Shown here: piece after piece, positions 33,255 through 41,398 of the stretch | Numbering within the stretch: the first letter of the stretch is position 1 | Layout of the letters: every line of letters begins with the position of its first letter | Source of the DNA: Paraburkholderia sp. C35 | Lineage (GTDB): Bacteria; Pseudomonadota; Gammaproteobacteria; Burkholderiales; Burkholderiaceae | Reading direction: 5' to 3' | Assembly: GCF_003121405.1 (NCBI RefSeq) | Contig: NZ_QBUY01000074.1 | Coordinates: forward strand, 1-43,367 | DNA: 43,367 nt | Made by a program: the position numbers and the translations under genes | Notes under the pieces: generated by a model | Told to the model about the DNA's origin: nothing | Seen by the model: the letters and a program-made list of their open reading frames with translations, nothing else | Databases searched by the model: none

Positions 33255-33650
33255 ATGTCTTCATTCACGAGGTTATTGCGCATTCTTCCCGTCGTCGCGG
33301 TGCTCGGTGCAGTGATCGGCAGCGCGCAGGCGGCAACGCAGTCGGTCGCGCCGGTGACGTTGCCCAAGGGCAATCATGGCGTCGATGGTCCTTTCTTTCC
33401 GAACAAGCGCACGGCGGCCGTTCTGCCGTCAACAGGCACGCAATTGCAGCAGCAGGCGCAACAGCGCATCGATGCGCGCATGGGTGGCAATTCGGTGTTG
33501 AGCAATGGCGCGTCGATCACGAAGGCGCAGGCGCAAAGCAGCGGGCTTGGCTTCATCGCGAAGCACTTCGATCAGATCGACACCGCGCGTTCGGGCAGAG
33601 TGTCGTTGAACGACGTGAAGCAGTATTTGCAGCAGCAACAAAGTCAGTGA
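33255..33650 (+). CDS. Small secreted protein with EF-hand-like C-terminus
   Basis: A 131-residue exported protein. The signal peptide is MSSFTRLLRILPVVAVLGAV with cleavage near SAQA-AT. The C-terminal segment KHFDQIDTARSGRVSLNDVK matches the EF-hand calcium loop pattern (D-x-D-x-A-x-S-G-x-V-S, with asparagine-aspartate near the end), though only one loop is clear. The middle is glutamine-rich. I know no function for it. The ATG at 33255 is preceded by AGGGCGAG. It follows the S10 peptidase by 70 bp on the same strand and could be co-transcribed despite the hairpin between them. Confidence 0.65.
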   Translation: MSSFTRLLRILPVVAVLGAVIGSAQAATQSVAPVTLPKGNHGVDGPFFPNKRTAAVLPSTGTQLQQQAQQRIDARMGGNSVLSNGASITKAQAQSSGLGFIAKHFDQIDTARSGRVSLNDVKQYLQQQQSQ

Positions 33651-33660
33651 CGTAACGCAC

Positions 33661-33693
33661 GCGCATCGGCATCACGAGTGGATGTCGATGCGC
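33661..33693. terminator. Strong hairpin between convergent genes
   Basis: A 13-base arm, GCGCATCGGCATC, pairs with GATGTCGATGCGC with one mismatch around a seven-base loop. It lies between the EF-hand-like gene and the stop of the HDAC-family gene, and is probably a bidirectional terminator. Confidence 0.65.
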
Positions 33694-33726
33694 GGCTGAC
33701 CTTTCACAACTGCGCCGGACCCATCC

Positions 33727-34662
33727 TCAGATGCCCAGCAGCGCACGCATGTGCGCGCGTGTGCCTCCGGCAAGGCCTTCCATGCTGTATCCGCCTTCGA
33801 GTATCGACACCACGCGGCCCTGACAGGTCTCGTCGGCGATACGCACGAGTTCCTGCGTAATCCAGTGAAAGTCGTCGTCGTCGAGGCGCAGCGCGGCGAG
33901 GGGATCGAGCCGGTGCGCGTCGAAGCCGGCTGAAATGATGATCAGCTCAGGGTTGAACTCGCGCACGGCGGGCAACATGTCGGCTTCAATGCGCGAGCGG
34001 AACAGATCCGAATCGCAGCCGGGCGGCAGCGGCACGTTGAGAATGTTGTGGCTCACGCCCGTTTCGGCGGCCTTGCCGGTGCCCGGATAGAGCGGCGACT
34101 GATGGCTCGACGCGTAGAAAAGCTCGGGCCGGTCATAGAACGCGGCCTGCGTGCCGTTGCCGTGATGCACGTCGAAATCGACCACGGCCACGCGCTCCAG
34201 CTTGTGCACGTCATAGGCGTACGCCGCCGCGATAGCCGCCTGATTGAAGATGCAGAAGCCCATCGCCTTGCCTGGTTCCGCATGATGCCCGCACGGGCGC
34301 GTCGCGCAGAACACGTTGCGCGCCTGGTTGTCGAGCACGGCATCGACACCCGCGCACGCCGCGCCGACACAGCGCATCACGGCTTCCCACGACCCAGGCG
34401 ACATGATGGTATCGCCGCCATCGAGCGGCATGTAGCCGTGCGAGGGCGCAATCTCCGCCACTTCGTCGATGAAGTCCTGCACGTGGATCAGTTGCACCTG
34501 CTCGAGCGTGCCCATCGGCGCGTCGCGCCATTCGAGCGCGGCAAATTCGGGTGCGCGCAACGCTTGCAGCACGGTTTTCAGACGCTCGGGCGATTCGGGA
34601 TGATGCGGGCCGGGCTTGTGATTCAGACAGGCGTCGTGCGTATAGACGAGAGTGGGCGGCAT
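33727..34662 (-). CDS. Histone deacetylase family protein
   Basis: A 311-residue class II HDAC-like amidohydrolase, related to acetylpolyamine amidohydrolase and acetoin-utilisation proteins. The catalytic histidine pair is in RPCGHHAEPGKAMGF, zinc ligands are in DFDVHHGNGT, and the third ligand is in SAGFDAHRLDP. EGGYSMEGLA near the end is typical. It should remove acetyl groups from a small molecule or protein lysine in the cytoplasm. The ATG at 34662 lacks a nearby ribosome binding site. An AAGGAG at 34695-34700 instead precedes an ATG in another frame (34691), so initiation may be coupled or the start may be mis-set. Confidence 0.88.
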   Translation of the reverse strand: MPPTLVYTHDACLNHKPGPHHPESPERLKTVLQALRAPEFAALEWRDAPMGTLEQVQLIHVQDFIDEVAEIAPSHGYMPLDGGDTIMSPGSWEAVMRCVGAACAGVDAVLDNQARNVFCATRPCGHHAEPGKAMGFCIFNQAAIAAAYAYDVHKLERVAVVDFDVHHGNGTQAAFYDRPELFYASSHQSPLYPGTGKAAETGVSHNILNVPLPPGCDSDLFRSRIEADMLPAVREFNPELIIISAGFDAHRLDPLAALRLDDDDFHWITQELVRIADETCQGRVVSILEGGYSMEGLAGGTRAHMRALLGI

Positions 34663-34820
34663 GAGGTGCTGATGCCCTGGCTTAAAGGCATCGTCTCCTT
34701 GGCGTGAGTGTTATCGGATGGTCGAAGTGACGCTTTCGGCTCCAGCGTAGTGTTCAAGTGTAAGGTCGCGGCTTTCGCGCGGAACAATAAAACAAACTTT
34801 GGCACGCCATAGCCGTTCGT

Positions 34821-35936
34821 TTATGGCAGCCCCACGCCGCGGTCGCGCCGCACCTCGTTTGGCGTCTTGCCCGTCCAGCGCTTGAAGGCGTGCCGGAAAC
34901 TCACGGCGTCGCTGAAACCTAGCGTCAGCGCAATGTCCTCGATGCTGAGTGCCGTCGTGCCGAGGTAGTCGACCGCGAGCGCCTTGCGCACGCCCGTCAG
35001 CAACTCGCTATACGACGCGCCTTCTGCCTCCAGCTTGCGTCGCAGCGTGCGCGAGGTCATGCACAGGCTCTCGGCGATCTGTTCGATGTCGGGAAACTTG
35101 CCCGGCGTGCGCGTGAGTTCCTGATAGACGCGCCGCGTGACGCCCGCCTGCCAGCGAAACTGCTCGACCAGCCGCGCGCACTGCGTCGACACCTGCGCCG
35201 CCGTGATGGGGTTGGCAAGCTGCGGCGCACGCGACAGCCACGCGGCGGGATAGCTCAACAGATTTTGCGGTTGCTCGAATACGAGCGGACATTCCAGCAC
35301 ATCGGCCAGCAGCGCTGCGTGCGGTGGCGGCGCCTGCGTGAACATCGCGCGCGCGGGCACGCACCACGCGCCCATCACGTCCTTGATGACGGTGACGTGC
35401 ACGGCGAACTGCAGGTCGATCAGAAAGCGGTACAACGGCTCGCCGATGTCGGGCAGGCGCACGTCGTCGCGATTCGGGAATATCCACGAGGCCGCGTCGT
35501 CATGCTCGATCCAGCGGATATCGAGCATGCCGTTGGCAAGCTGATGATATTTGACGGCGGTATCGAAGGTGCTGGCGAGCGCTTCCGAGCACAGCAGCGC
35601 ATAGCCATACATGCCATAGCTCGACGCATGCAGACGGCAGCCCACGCGCACGCCGAGATCGGGTTCATCGCACAGTTGCACAGCATTGCGGGCGGCTGTC
35701 AGGAACTGCAGCGACGACGTCAGCGTAAACGGATTGGCGACCGCGTCGGCGTCGAGTTCGGTGCCGGCCAGCACGGCGTTCGGGTCGATGCCTGCCGCGG
35801 AGGTCACATCGAGCAGCGCCACCAGCTTGGACGGCGCGAAGCGCTTTTCACGCCAGCCGATAGCGGGCGTGGCATGGTTGATCCGCTCGCCCGGTTGATG
35901 GTCGGGCGCCGCAGCCGCGGGCGCGCGTGGTGGCAT
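34821..35936 (-). CDS. AraC family transcriptional regulator
   Basis: A 371-residue regulator. The N-terminal arabinose-binding-like domain of the OruR/ArgR type covers about residues 60-240 (LGVRVGCRLHASSYGMYGYA). The AraC helix-turn-helix is at about 265-365, with both helices visible (IEQIAESLCMTSRTLRRKL and SIEDIALTLGFSDAVSFRHAF, then KRWTGKTPNEVR). The ligand is unknown. It is divergent from the acyl-CoA ligase gene across 244 bp and may control it, as such pairs often do in fatty-acid or alkane metabolism. Confidence 0.87.
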   Translation of the reverse strand: MPPRAPAAAAPDHQPGERINHATPAIGWREKRFAPSKLVALLDVTSAAGIDPNAVLAGTELDADAVANPFTLTSSLQFLTAARNAVQLCDEPDLGVRVGCRLHASSYGMYGYALLCSEALASTFDTAVKYHQLANGMLDIRWIEHDDAASWIFPNRDDVRLPDIGEPLYRFLIDLQFAVHVTVIKDVMGAWCVPARAMFTQAPPPHAALLADVLECPLVFEQPQNLLSYPAAWLSRAPQLANPITAAQVSTQCARLVEQFRWQAGVTRRVYQELTRTPGKFPDIEQIAESLCMTSRTLRRKLEAEGASYSELLTGVRKALAVDYLGTTALSIEDIALTLGFSDAVSFRHAFKRWTGKTPNEVRRDRGVGLP

Positions 35937-36180
35937 GAGTGAGTCCTGTGTCCGAATTGATACCCGTCGCGTGCCCGGAATTTTGCGCCCGAAAGGCGTC
36001 GTTCGCCATAGGGTTCACCCTGATTCAACCCGTTTTGAAGCGTGTTGGTGCGACATGTACCGTTCGCGCCGTGCGAGCAGCTTGTCCGTTGCGATCACCA
36101 ATCAGGCCGCGTCGATCATTTGCACGCCGCGCCCGTCTTGCGATAGTGCCGACTACAGACAAGTTCGATCAGGAGACACC

Positions 36181-37860
36181 GTGGACCACCCCGCCGTTTG
36201 CACGACATCGCCCGCTGAGCACGCCGCGAGCCGGCGGCCCTGGCTCAGGTCGTATGGGCCGATCCCCACCCGCATCGACGCCGACGCGTGGCCGTCCGTC
36301 AATGCGCTGCTCGAACAGGCGCTGCACCGGTATGCTGCGCAGCCCGCGTTTCGCGCCTTCGGCCAGACGCTGACGTATGCCGACATCGACCGTTTGTCGG
36401 CGGCGTTTGCCGCGTATCTGCAGAAAGTGGCGGGTGTCCGCAAGGGCGACCGCGTGGCCGTGATGTTGCCCAACCTGCTCGCGTTTCCGATTGCGTTCAT
36501 CGCGATCGCGCGCATTGGCGCCGTGCAGGTCAACGTGAATCCGCTCTACACGGCGCGCGAACTCGAGCATCAGTTGAACGATGCCGGTGTCGAGACCATC
36601 GTCGTGTATGACGGTTCGACGCCGACGCTGGCGGGTGTGATCGGCAGCACGCAGATCCGCACGGTGATCACGGCAGGCGCGGGCGACGGCAGCGGCACCA
36701 CGATTCCCGGTCCGATGGTCGACCCGGCATTGCGCGGCGCGATCACGCTACCGCAGGCGCTCGCGCAAGGTCAGCGCCTCCGCGCCGATCCCGTCGACGT
36801 CAACGGCAACGATCTGCTGTTTCTGCAATACACGGGCGGCACCACGGGACTGTCGAAGGGCGCGGCGCTGTCGCATCGCAACCTGGTCGCGAATATCGCG
36901 CAGTTCAAGGCCTTCATGCCCGATACGTTGGAGCCGGGCGCCGAAGTGGTCGTGACGGCGATTCCGCTGTATCACATCTTCGCGCTGACAGTGAACTTCC
37001 TCACGTACTTCTCCGTGGGCGCAGAGAACTGGCTGGTGGCGAATCCGCGCGACGTCGATCCCTTCATCGACGTGCTGAAGGCTGCGCGACCGACCGTGTT
37101 CGTCGGCGTCAACACGCTCTACGCGGGGCTGGCCGCGCATCCACGTCTCGCGGAAGTGGACTGGTCGCGGCTCAAATTGTCCGCGGGCGGCGGCGCGGCT
37201 GTGATCGACATCGTCTCGGCGCGCTGGAAGACCGTGACAGGCAGCTTCATTCGCGAGGGCTATGGTTTGTCGGAGACGTCGCCCGTGGTGTCGTTCAACC
37301 CGCAGTTCATCGACACCTTCACGGGCACCACGGGCTTGCCCGTGCCGTCCACCGACGTCAAGCTGCTCGACGAAAACGACTGCGAGGCCGGCATCGGCGA
37401 ACCGGGCGAGATCTGCGTGAAAGGCCCGCAGGTGATGTGCGGCTACTGGCAGCAGCCCGAAGCCAACGCCCGAGCGTTCACGGCGGACGGCTATTTTCGC
37501 ACCGGCGATGTCGGCGTATTCGATGACAAAGGCTTTCTGCGCATTGTCGACCGCAAGAAAGACATGGTGCTGGTGTCGGGCTTCAATGTTTATCCGAATG
37601 AAGTGGAGGCCGTCGCGACTGCGTTTCCCGGCGTGGCGGAATGTGCGTGCATCGGCGTGCCCGATGACAGAACAGGCGAGGCGCTCAGGCTGTTCGTCGT
37701 CACGGCACCCGGCGCCGATGTGCAGCACGACGCGCTGATCGCGCATTGCCGCGCGAGCATGGCCGCGTACAAGGTGCCGAAGGTCGTGCATTTCGTCGAT
37801 GCACTGCCGAAGTCGACGGTCGGCAAGATTCTGCGCCGTGAGTTGCGTCGGATGGAGTGA
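36181..37860 (+). CDS. Long-chain fatty acid-CoA ligase type AMP-binding enzyme
   Basis: A 559-residue acyl-adenylate-forming enzyme of FadD type. The P-loop-like motif is YTGGTTGLSKGAALSHRN, the second core motif is GYGLSETSP, and the hinge/adenylate motif is YFRTGDVG with IVDRKKDMVLVSGFNVYP. The catalytic lysine is in STVGKILRREL. It activates a carboxylic acid to its CoA thioester with ATP. I chose the GTG at 36181 with AGGAG five bases upstream; this gives the family's normal length, whereas the upstream extension has no conserved content. The divergent AraC gene may regulate it. Confidence 0.9.
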   Translation: MDHPAVCTTSPAEHAASRRPWLRSYGPIPTRIDADAWPSVNALLEQALHRYAAQPAFRAFGQTLTYADIDRLSAAFAAYLQKVAGVRKGDRVAVMLPNLLAFPIAFIAIARIGAVQVNVNPLYTARELEHQLNDAGVETIVVYDGSTPTLAGVIGSTQIRTVITAGAGDGSGTTIPGPMVDPALRGAITLPQALAQGQRLRADPVDVNGNDLLFLQYTGGTTGLSKGAALSHRNLVANIAQFKAFMPDTLEPGAEVVVTAIPLYHIFALTVNFLTYFSVGAENWLVANPRDVDPFIDVLKAARPTVFVGVNTLYAGLAAHPRLAEVDWSRLKLSAGGGAAVIDIVSARWKTVTGSFIREGYGLSETSPVVSFNPQFIDTFTGTTGLPVPSTDVKLLDENDCEAGIGEPGEICVKGPQVMCGYWQQPEANARAFTADGYFRTGDVGVFDDKGFLRIVDRKKDMVLVSGFNVYPNEVEAVATAFPGVAECACIGVPDDRTGEALRLFVVTAPGADVQHDALIAHCRASMAAYKVPKVVHFVDALPKSTVGKILRRELRRME

Positions 37861-37864
37861 CGCT

Positions 37865-37882
37865 CGTCAGCGTCAGCGTCAG
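37865..37882. repeat. Three tandem CGTCAG hexamers
   Basis: CGTCAG occurs three times in direct succession, followed by CATTAG and CGTTA, in the 30-bp gap between the ligase stop and the histidine kinase stop. It has no coding effect. Confidence 0.6.
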
Positions 37883-37890
37883 CATTAGCG

Positions 37891-38991
37891 TTACCGCGTG
37901 CAGGCTGTGGGCACGCTGATCGCAATATGAAAACCTTCGCCCGGCGAACTGGTGAACGACACCGTGCCATGTAGCTGCCTCACGCGCTCGCGGATGCCAA
38001 GCAGCCCGAACGATGCGCCGCCCACCGGCAGATCGAGCATCGCGCCGACGCCGTTGTCCTCGATGTCGAGCGAGACGAGGTCGCGGGAGCACGCCAGTTC
38101 GATCCGCACGCGGCTCGCCTTCGCGTGGCGCGCGACGTTCGTCAGCGCTTCCTGCACGATGCGGAAGAGATTGGTCGACGCGAACTCGTTGAACTTCGGC
38201 TCGTCCGCTTCGATATGCGCCGTCGCCGCGATGCCGTAGCGTTTCGTGAAGTCTTCCGCGAGCCATTCGAGCGCGGCCGTCAGGCCGAGATCGTCGAGCA
38301 GCGGCGGGCGCAGATCCGAAGCGATGCGTCGTAACGACATCGCCATCGCATCGATTTCCTTTTGCAAGGTTTGCGTTTGCTGCACGAGTGGCGTCGTATC
38401 CGCCTTCGCGCCCAGCGACGCCTCCAGCAGCGCGACACTCATTTTCAGCGCGGTCAGCTGCTGTCCGAGATCGTCATGCAGTTCTCGCGCGATGCGCTTC
38501 TGCTCGTTCTCGCGGGTGATCTGCACTTGCGCTGCCACCATGCTCGCGCGTTCGAGTTCCGCGAGTCGCGTGCGGTCGGTCATGTCGCGCGTGACCTTGG
38601 CGAAGCCGATCAAGGCACCCGCTGCATCGCGTACGGCCGAAATGGTGACGTTGGCCCAGAAGCGCGAGCCATCGCGGCGCACGCGCCAGCCTTCGTCTTC
38701 GACGCGGCCGTCGCTTGCAGCGATCTCCAATTCGCGGGCCGGCTTGCCGGCCGCGATATCTTCGGGCGTATAGAAGGCCGAAAAATGATGGCCGATGATC
38801 TCGCCGTGCGAATAGCCCTTGATACGCTGCGCGCCCGGATTCCAGCTTGCGACATGGCCAGCGGGGTCGAGCATGAAGATCGCGTAATCCTGAACGGCCT
38901 CGATCAGCAGGAAATAGCGGTCTTCGAGCGAGACATCCGATGCGGACGTCGCCTTGTCGTTGCGGGACGGCTCATTGCCCGAAGTGGCCAT
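37891..38991 (-). CDS. PAS-domain sensor histidine kinase (NarX/HisKA_3 type)
   Basis: A 366-residue cytoplasmic sensor kinase. A PAS domain with its C-terminal cap covers about residues 25-140 (GHVASWNPGAQRIKGYS to GFAKVTRDMTDR). Dimerisation and phosphoacceptor helices follow with H172 in ARELHDDLGQQLTALK. The ATPase part is at about 255-365 (N-box NVARHAKAS, DNGVG, FGLLGIRERV). No transmembrane helix is seen, so it senses an internal signal such as redox state or a ligand. Kinases of this class pair with NarL-type regulators; the nearest is at 40453-41100, whose own adjacent kinase is broken. Confidence 0.9.
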   Translation of the reverse strand: MATSGNEPSRNDKATSASDVSLEDRYFLLIEAVQDYAIFMLDPAGHVASWNPGAQRIKGYSHGEIIGHHFSAFYTPEDIAAGKPARELEIAASDGRVEDEGWRVRRDGSRFWANVTISAVRDAAGALIGFAKVTRDMTDRTRLAELERASMVAAQVQITRENEQKRIARELHDDLGQQLTALKMSVALLEASLGAKADTTPLVQQTQTLQKEIDAMAMSLRRIASDLRPPLLDDLGLTAALEWLAEDFTKRYGIAATAHIEADEPKFNEFASTNLFRIVQEALTNVARHAKASRVRIELACSRDLVSLDIEDNGVGAMLDLPVGGASFGLLGIRERVRQLHGTVSFTSSPGEGFHIAISVPTACTR

Positions 38992-39107
38992 CGTGATTGC
39001 CGGCTGTGGATGAAAGGACGCGGTGCGGGTTCGAAGCTGAGTTATATCAGTTCGGTATCGGTTGCACCAGATTGCAGGGAAGCGGGCAAGGGCAGTCCCT
39101 GTTCGCG

Positions 39108-39908
39108 CTACACCCGCGCCAGCCCTTCGGCATCGACGATACGAATCGTCTTGCCGTTCGCATCCACCAGCCGCTCGCGCTGGAACTTCGAGAACATGCG
39201 GCTCACCGTTTCGAGCTTCATCCCGAGATAACAGCCGATCTCCTCGCGCGTCATGCGCAGGTTGAATTCGGCAGCGGAGAAGCCGCGCGCCTTGAAGCGC
39301 CGCGACAGGTTGAGCAGGAAAGTGGCGACGCGCTGCTCGGCCGTCATCGTGCCGAGCAGCATCATCTGGCTGGATTCGCGCACGATCTCGCTGCTCATCA
39401 TCTGATAGATGTGATGCTGCAGCGGTTTGATCTCGCGGCAGGCCGCTTCGAGCTGCGCGAAGGGAATGATGCAGACCACGCTGTCTTCGAGCGCGATGGC
39501 GTCGCCGTTGTGCTGCGCCGTGCCGATGCCGTCGAGCCCCAGCGCTTCGCCCGCGATCTGGAAGCCTGTCACGTGCTCGCGTCCGTCGCGATGCATCACG
39601 ATGCTCTTGAACGAGCCCGCACGCACGGCGTAAAGGCTATGAAACGCGTCGCCGGCGCGGTAGAGCGCATCGCCACGCCGGACAGGGCGGGTCGAGCAGA
39701 TGATGGCGTCGAGCTTCGCCAGTTCTTCGGCGTTCAGTTCGGCGGGAATGCACAGCGCGCGCATCGCGCAGGCGGAACAGCGCGGCGCACGCCGTGCGGC
39801 CGGATCGGTGCCCGTGGTTCGTGCCAGAGGATGAATCGGCACGACGCGCGCCCGCGCTGCGGGAAGGTCGCTGCCAGGCGCGATGACGGGGTCGGTGACG
39901 GCAAGCAT
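39108..39908 (-). CDS. fnr: Fnr/Anr-type oxygen-sensing transcription regulator
   Basis: A 266-residue Crp/Fnr regulator. Four cysteines match the FNR [4Fe-4S] ligands: C44, C47 and C53 in CSACAMRALCIP and C146 in SVVCIIPF. The recognition helix ETVSRMFSKF keeps the E, S and R that read TTGAT in FNR. It should be a dimeric activator or repressor without oxygen. The ATG at 39908 follows CAGGAG; longer frames overlap the receiver gene upstream. The lone-receiver gene ends 13 bp before it on the same strand, so both probably form one unit. FNR-type boxes occur at 11873-11886, 43187-43200 and 43230-43243. Confidence 0.92.
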   Translation of the reverse strand: MLAVTDPVIAPGSDLPAARARVVPIHPLARTTGTDPAARRAPRCSACAMRALCIPAELNAEELAKLDAIICSTRPVRRGDALYRAGDAFHSLYAVRAGSFKSIVMHRDGREHVTGFQIAGEALGLDGIGTAQHNGDAIALEDSVVCIIPFAQLEAACREIKPLQHHIYQMMSSEIVRESSQMMLLGTMTAEQRVATFLLNLSRRFKARGFSAAEFNLRMTREEIGCYLGMKLETVSRMFSKFQRERLVDANGKTIRIVDAEGLARV

Positions 39909-39921
39909 GGTCGGCTCCTGT

Positions 39922-40329
39922 TCACTCAGCGGGCGCGCGTGGCGCCCGCGCAATGCCTGCGATGGTGCGGCAGGCTGCATCGAATTCGGACGTCTTGTCG
40001 AAGAAGAACCTGGCGCCCGCCGCAAGACAGGCGTCGCGGAAAGCGCGCGCGATGTGGTTGGTCAGCACGATCGTGACGATGGCCGGGTGCAGGCGCGACA
40101 GCGTCGCGATCAGTTCGAGACTGTTGCCGGTTGCAAGGTGCAGATCGAGCACGACGATATCGGCATCCGAAGCGAGGATGCCTTCGAGCGCCGCGTCGCC
40201 GTCTTCCGCTTCACCCGCGATCTCGACGCCTGCGATCGCGCACAGCAGCAGCGCAAGCCGGCAACGCACCTCGACGGCGGCGTCGACGAGATAGACCTTT
40301 GCGGCGAGGGCTGGCACGGCGGTATCCAT
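39922..40329 (-). CDS. Stand-alone response regulator receiver
   Basis: A 135-residue protein made of a single receiver domain. The phospho-acceptor is D62 (VVLDLHL), the switch threonine lies in VLTNHIA and the conserved lysine in FFFDKTSE. Only one acidic residue, D16, is evident after strand 1 (YLVDAA). There is no output domain, so it must act through partner proteins or as a phosphate sink. It lies just upstream of the fnr gene on the same strand. The receiver may link two-component input with the oxygen regulator. Confidence 0.82.
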   Translation of the reverse strand: MDTAVPALAAKVYLVDAAVEVRCRLALLLCAIAGVEIAGEAEDGDAALEGILASDADIVVLDLHLATGNSLELIATLSRLHPAIVTIVLTNHIARAFRDACLAAGARFFFDKTSEFDAACRTIAGIARAPRAPAE

Positions 40330-40408
40330 GTCCAGCAGTATCGGCGGTCTTATCTTGAAAATGTATAGGACGCGATGGAAGCTGTTCTAGGAGTTTGGGT
40401 TGGGGTTA

Positions 40409-40422
40409 TAGGAATATTCCTA
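40409..40422. promoter_or_regulatory. 14-bp perfect palindrome between regulator genes
   Basis: TAGGAATATTCCTA lies in the 123-bp gap before the receiver-fnr unit (start 40329) and after the NarL-type gene. It is the only strong palindrome there and is a candidate operator for a dimeric regulator; I cannot name which. Confidence 0.45.
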
Positions 40423-40452
40423 CTGCATTGACGCTACTTCTAAGAATCGCGC

Positions 40453-41100
40453 CTAGATATCGCCCTCATCATCGATCAGTTTGTGGCGGATCGCGTAGCG
40501 CACCAGCCCGTTTTCGTTCGGCATCTGCATTTTGTCGAGGATGCGGGTCTTGTGCGTGCTGATGGTCTTGACGCTCACGCACAGGTCGCGGGCGATCTCG
40601 GTGATGCTCTGGCCGGAGACGATGCGGCGGAATACGTCGTACTCGCGGTCGGACAGCCGTTGATGCGGCAGCGCTTCGGCGGGTTCATTCAGGTTTTGCG
40701 CGAAACGCTCGGCCATCGCCAGACTCACGTAGACGCCGCCCGAGGCCACCTTCGTTACCGCGCCGACCAGCTCGGCGCTGGCGCTTTCCTTGGTCATGTA
40801 GCCGGATGCGCCCGCCTTGAAGGCGCGGACGGCGTATTGCTGCTCGGCGTGCATGGTCAGCACGAGAATGCGCAGCGCGGGCTTTTCGTCCTTGATCTGC
40901 TTGATGAGATCGAGCCCGTTGCGACCGGGCATCGACAGGTCGAGCACCAGCACATGGGCGTCGGTGGCGCGGATCAGCGCGATGGTGGTCGCGCTGTCGC
41001 AGGCTTCGCCCGATACGTCGAAACCGCTGGCGGACTGCAGGATGTGTCGCAGGCCGTCGCGCACGAGGGTGTGGTCGTCGGCAAGCAATACCTTGATCAT
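40453..41100 (-). CDS. NarL/FixJ family response regulator
   Basis: A 215-residue response regulator. The receiver has D8, D9 and phospho-acceptor D54 (LVLDLSMPGRNG), and lysine in GYMTKES. The LuxR-type helix-turn-helix begins at about residue 148 (LSDREYDVFRRIVSG; DLCVSVKTISTHKTRI). It controls transcription after phosphorylation. Its ATG overlaps, as ATGA, the stop of a decayed histidine kinase gene, which shows that it was once the second gene of a kinase-regulator operon. The intact PAS kinase at 37891-38991 may now serve it. Confidence 0.9.
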   Translation of the reverse strand: MIKVLLADDHTLVRDGLRHILQSASGFDVSGEACDSATTIALIRATDAHVLVLDLSMPGRNGLDLIKQIKDEKPALRILVLTMHAEQQYAVRAFKAGASGYMTKESASAELVGAVTKVASGGVYVSLAMAERFAQNLNEPAEALPHQRLSDREYDVFRRIVSGQSITEIARDLCVSVKTISTHKTRILDKMQMPNENGLVRYAIRHKLIDDEGDI

Positions 41101-41398
41101 GAATGCGTCTGTTCCTGTTGTACCGCTTGCAAGGGAAAGGTCACCGTCAATGCGAAGCCGGTGTCACCGGCGGAATCGATCTGCATCGAACCGCCCGGCA
41201 TGTAAGCCCGTTCGCGCACGCCGATCAGATCTAACGACGCGTGGTCGTGCTGCCGGAGGTGCTCAGGTTGGCGCACGCGCGGGCTTGAGCGCCTCGGCCA
41301 TTATCCGCGATGCGCAGCACGTAGTGTTGGCCGCACGCGCGGCCCGTCAGCACCACGGCGCTCGCATCGGCGTGCCGGGCGCCCAAACCGCACGTGCA
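41097..41398 (-). pseudogene. Remnant of a sensor histidine kinase (ATPase end only)
   Basis: Translated in two frames, this stretch gives recognisable pieces of a HisKA_3-type ATPase domain. The first is ARHADASAVVLTG, then YVLRIADNGRG (N- and G1-boxes), and it ends in a stop near 41230. The second, shifted by one base, is LDLIGVRERAYMPGGSMQI, then GFALTVTFPLQAV, which ends in TGA overlapping the regulator's ATG. The sensor and phosphoacceptor parts are missing, because the left end abuts the stop of the stress-protein gene. It is a truncated and frameshifted gene, so no kinase is made. Confidence 0.8.

Noticed and set aside
35935..36180. Upstream extension of the acyl-CoA ligase
   Set aside because: It has no conserved content and overlaps the divergent AraC start; the GTG at 36181 has a good ribosome binding site and gives the normal family length.
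37865..37882. CGTCAG repeats as a contingency locus
   Set aside because: They lie outside both reading frames, have only three units, and are not in a promoter of either neighbour, which converge.
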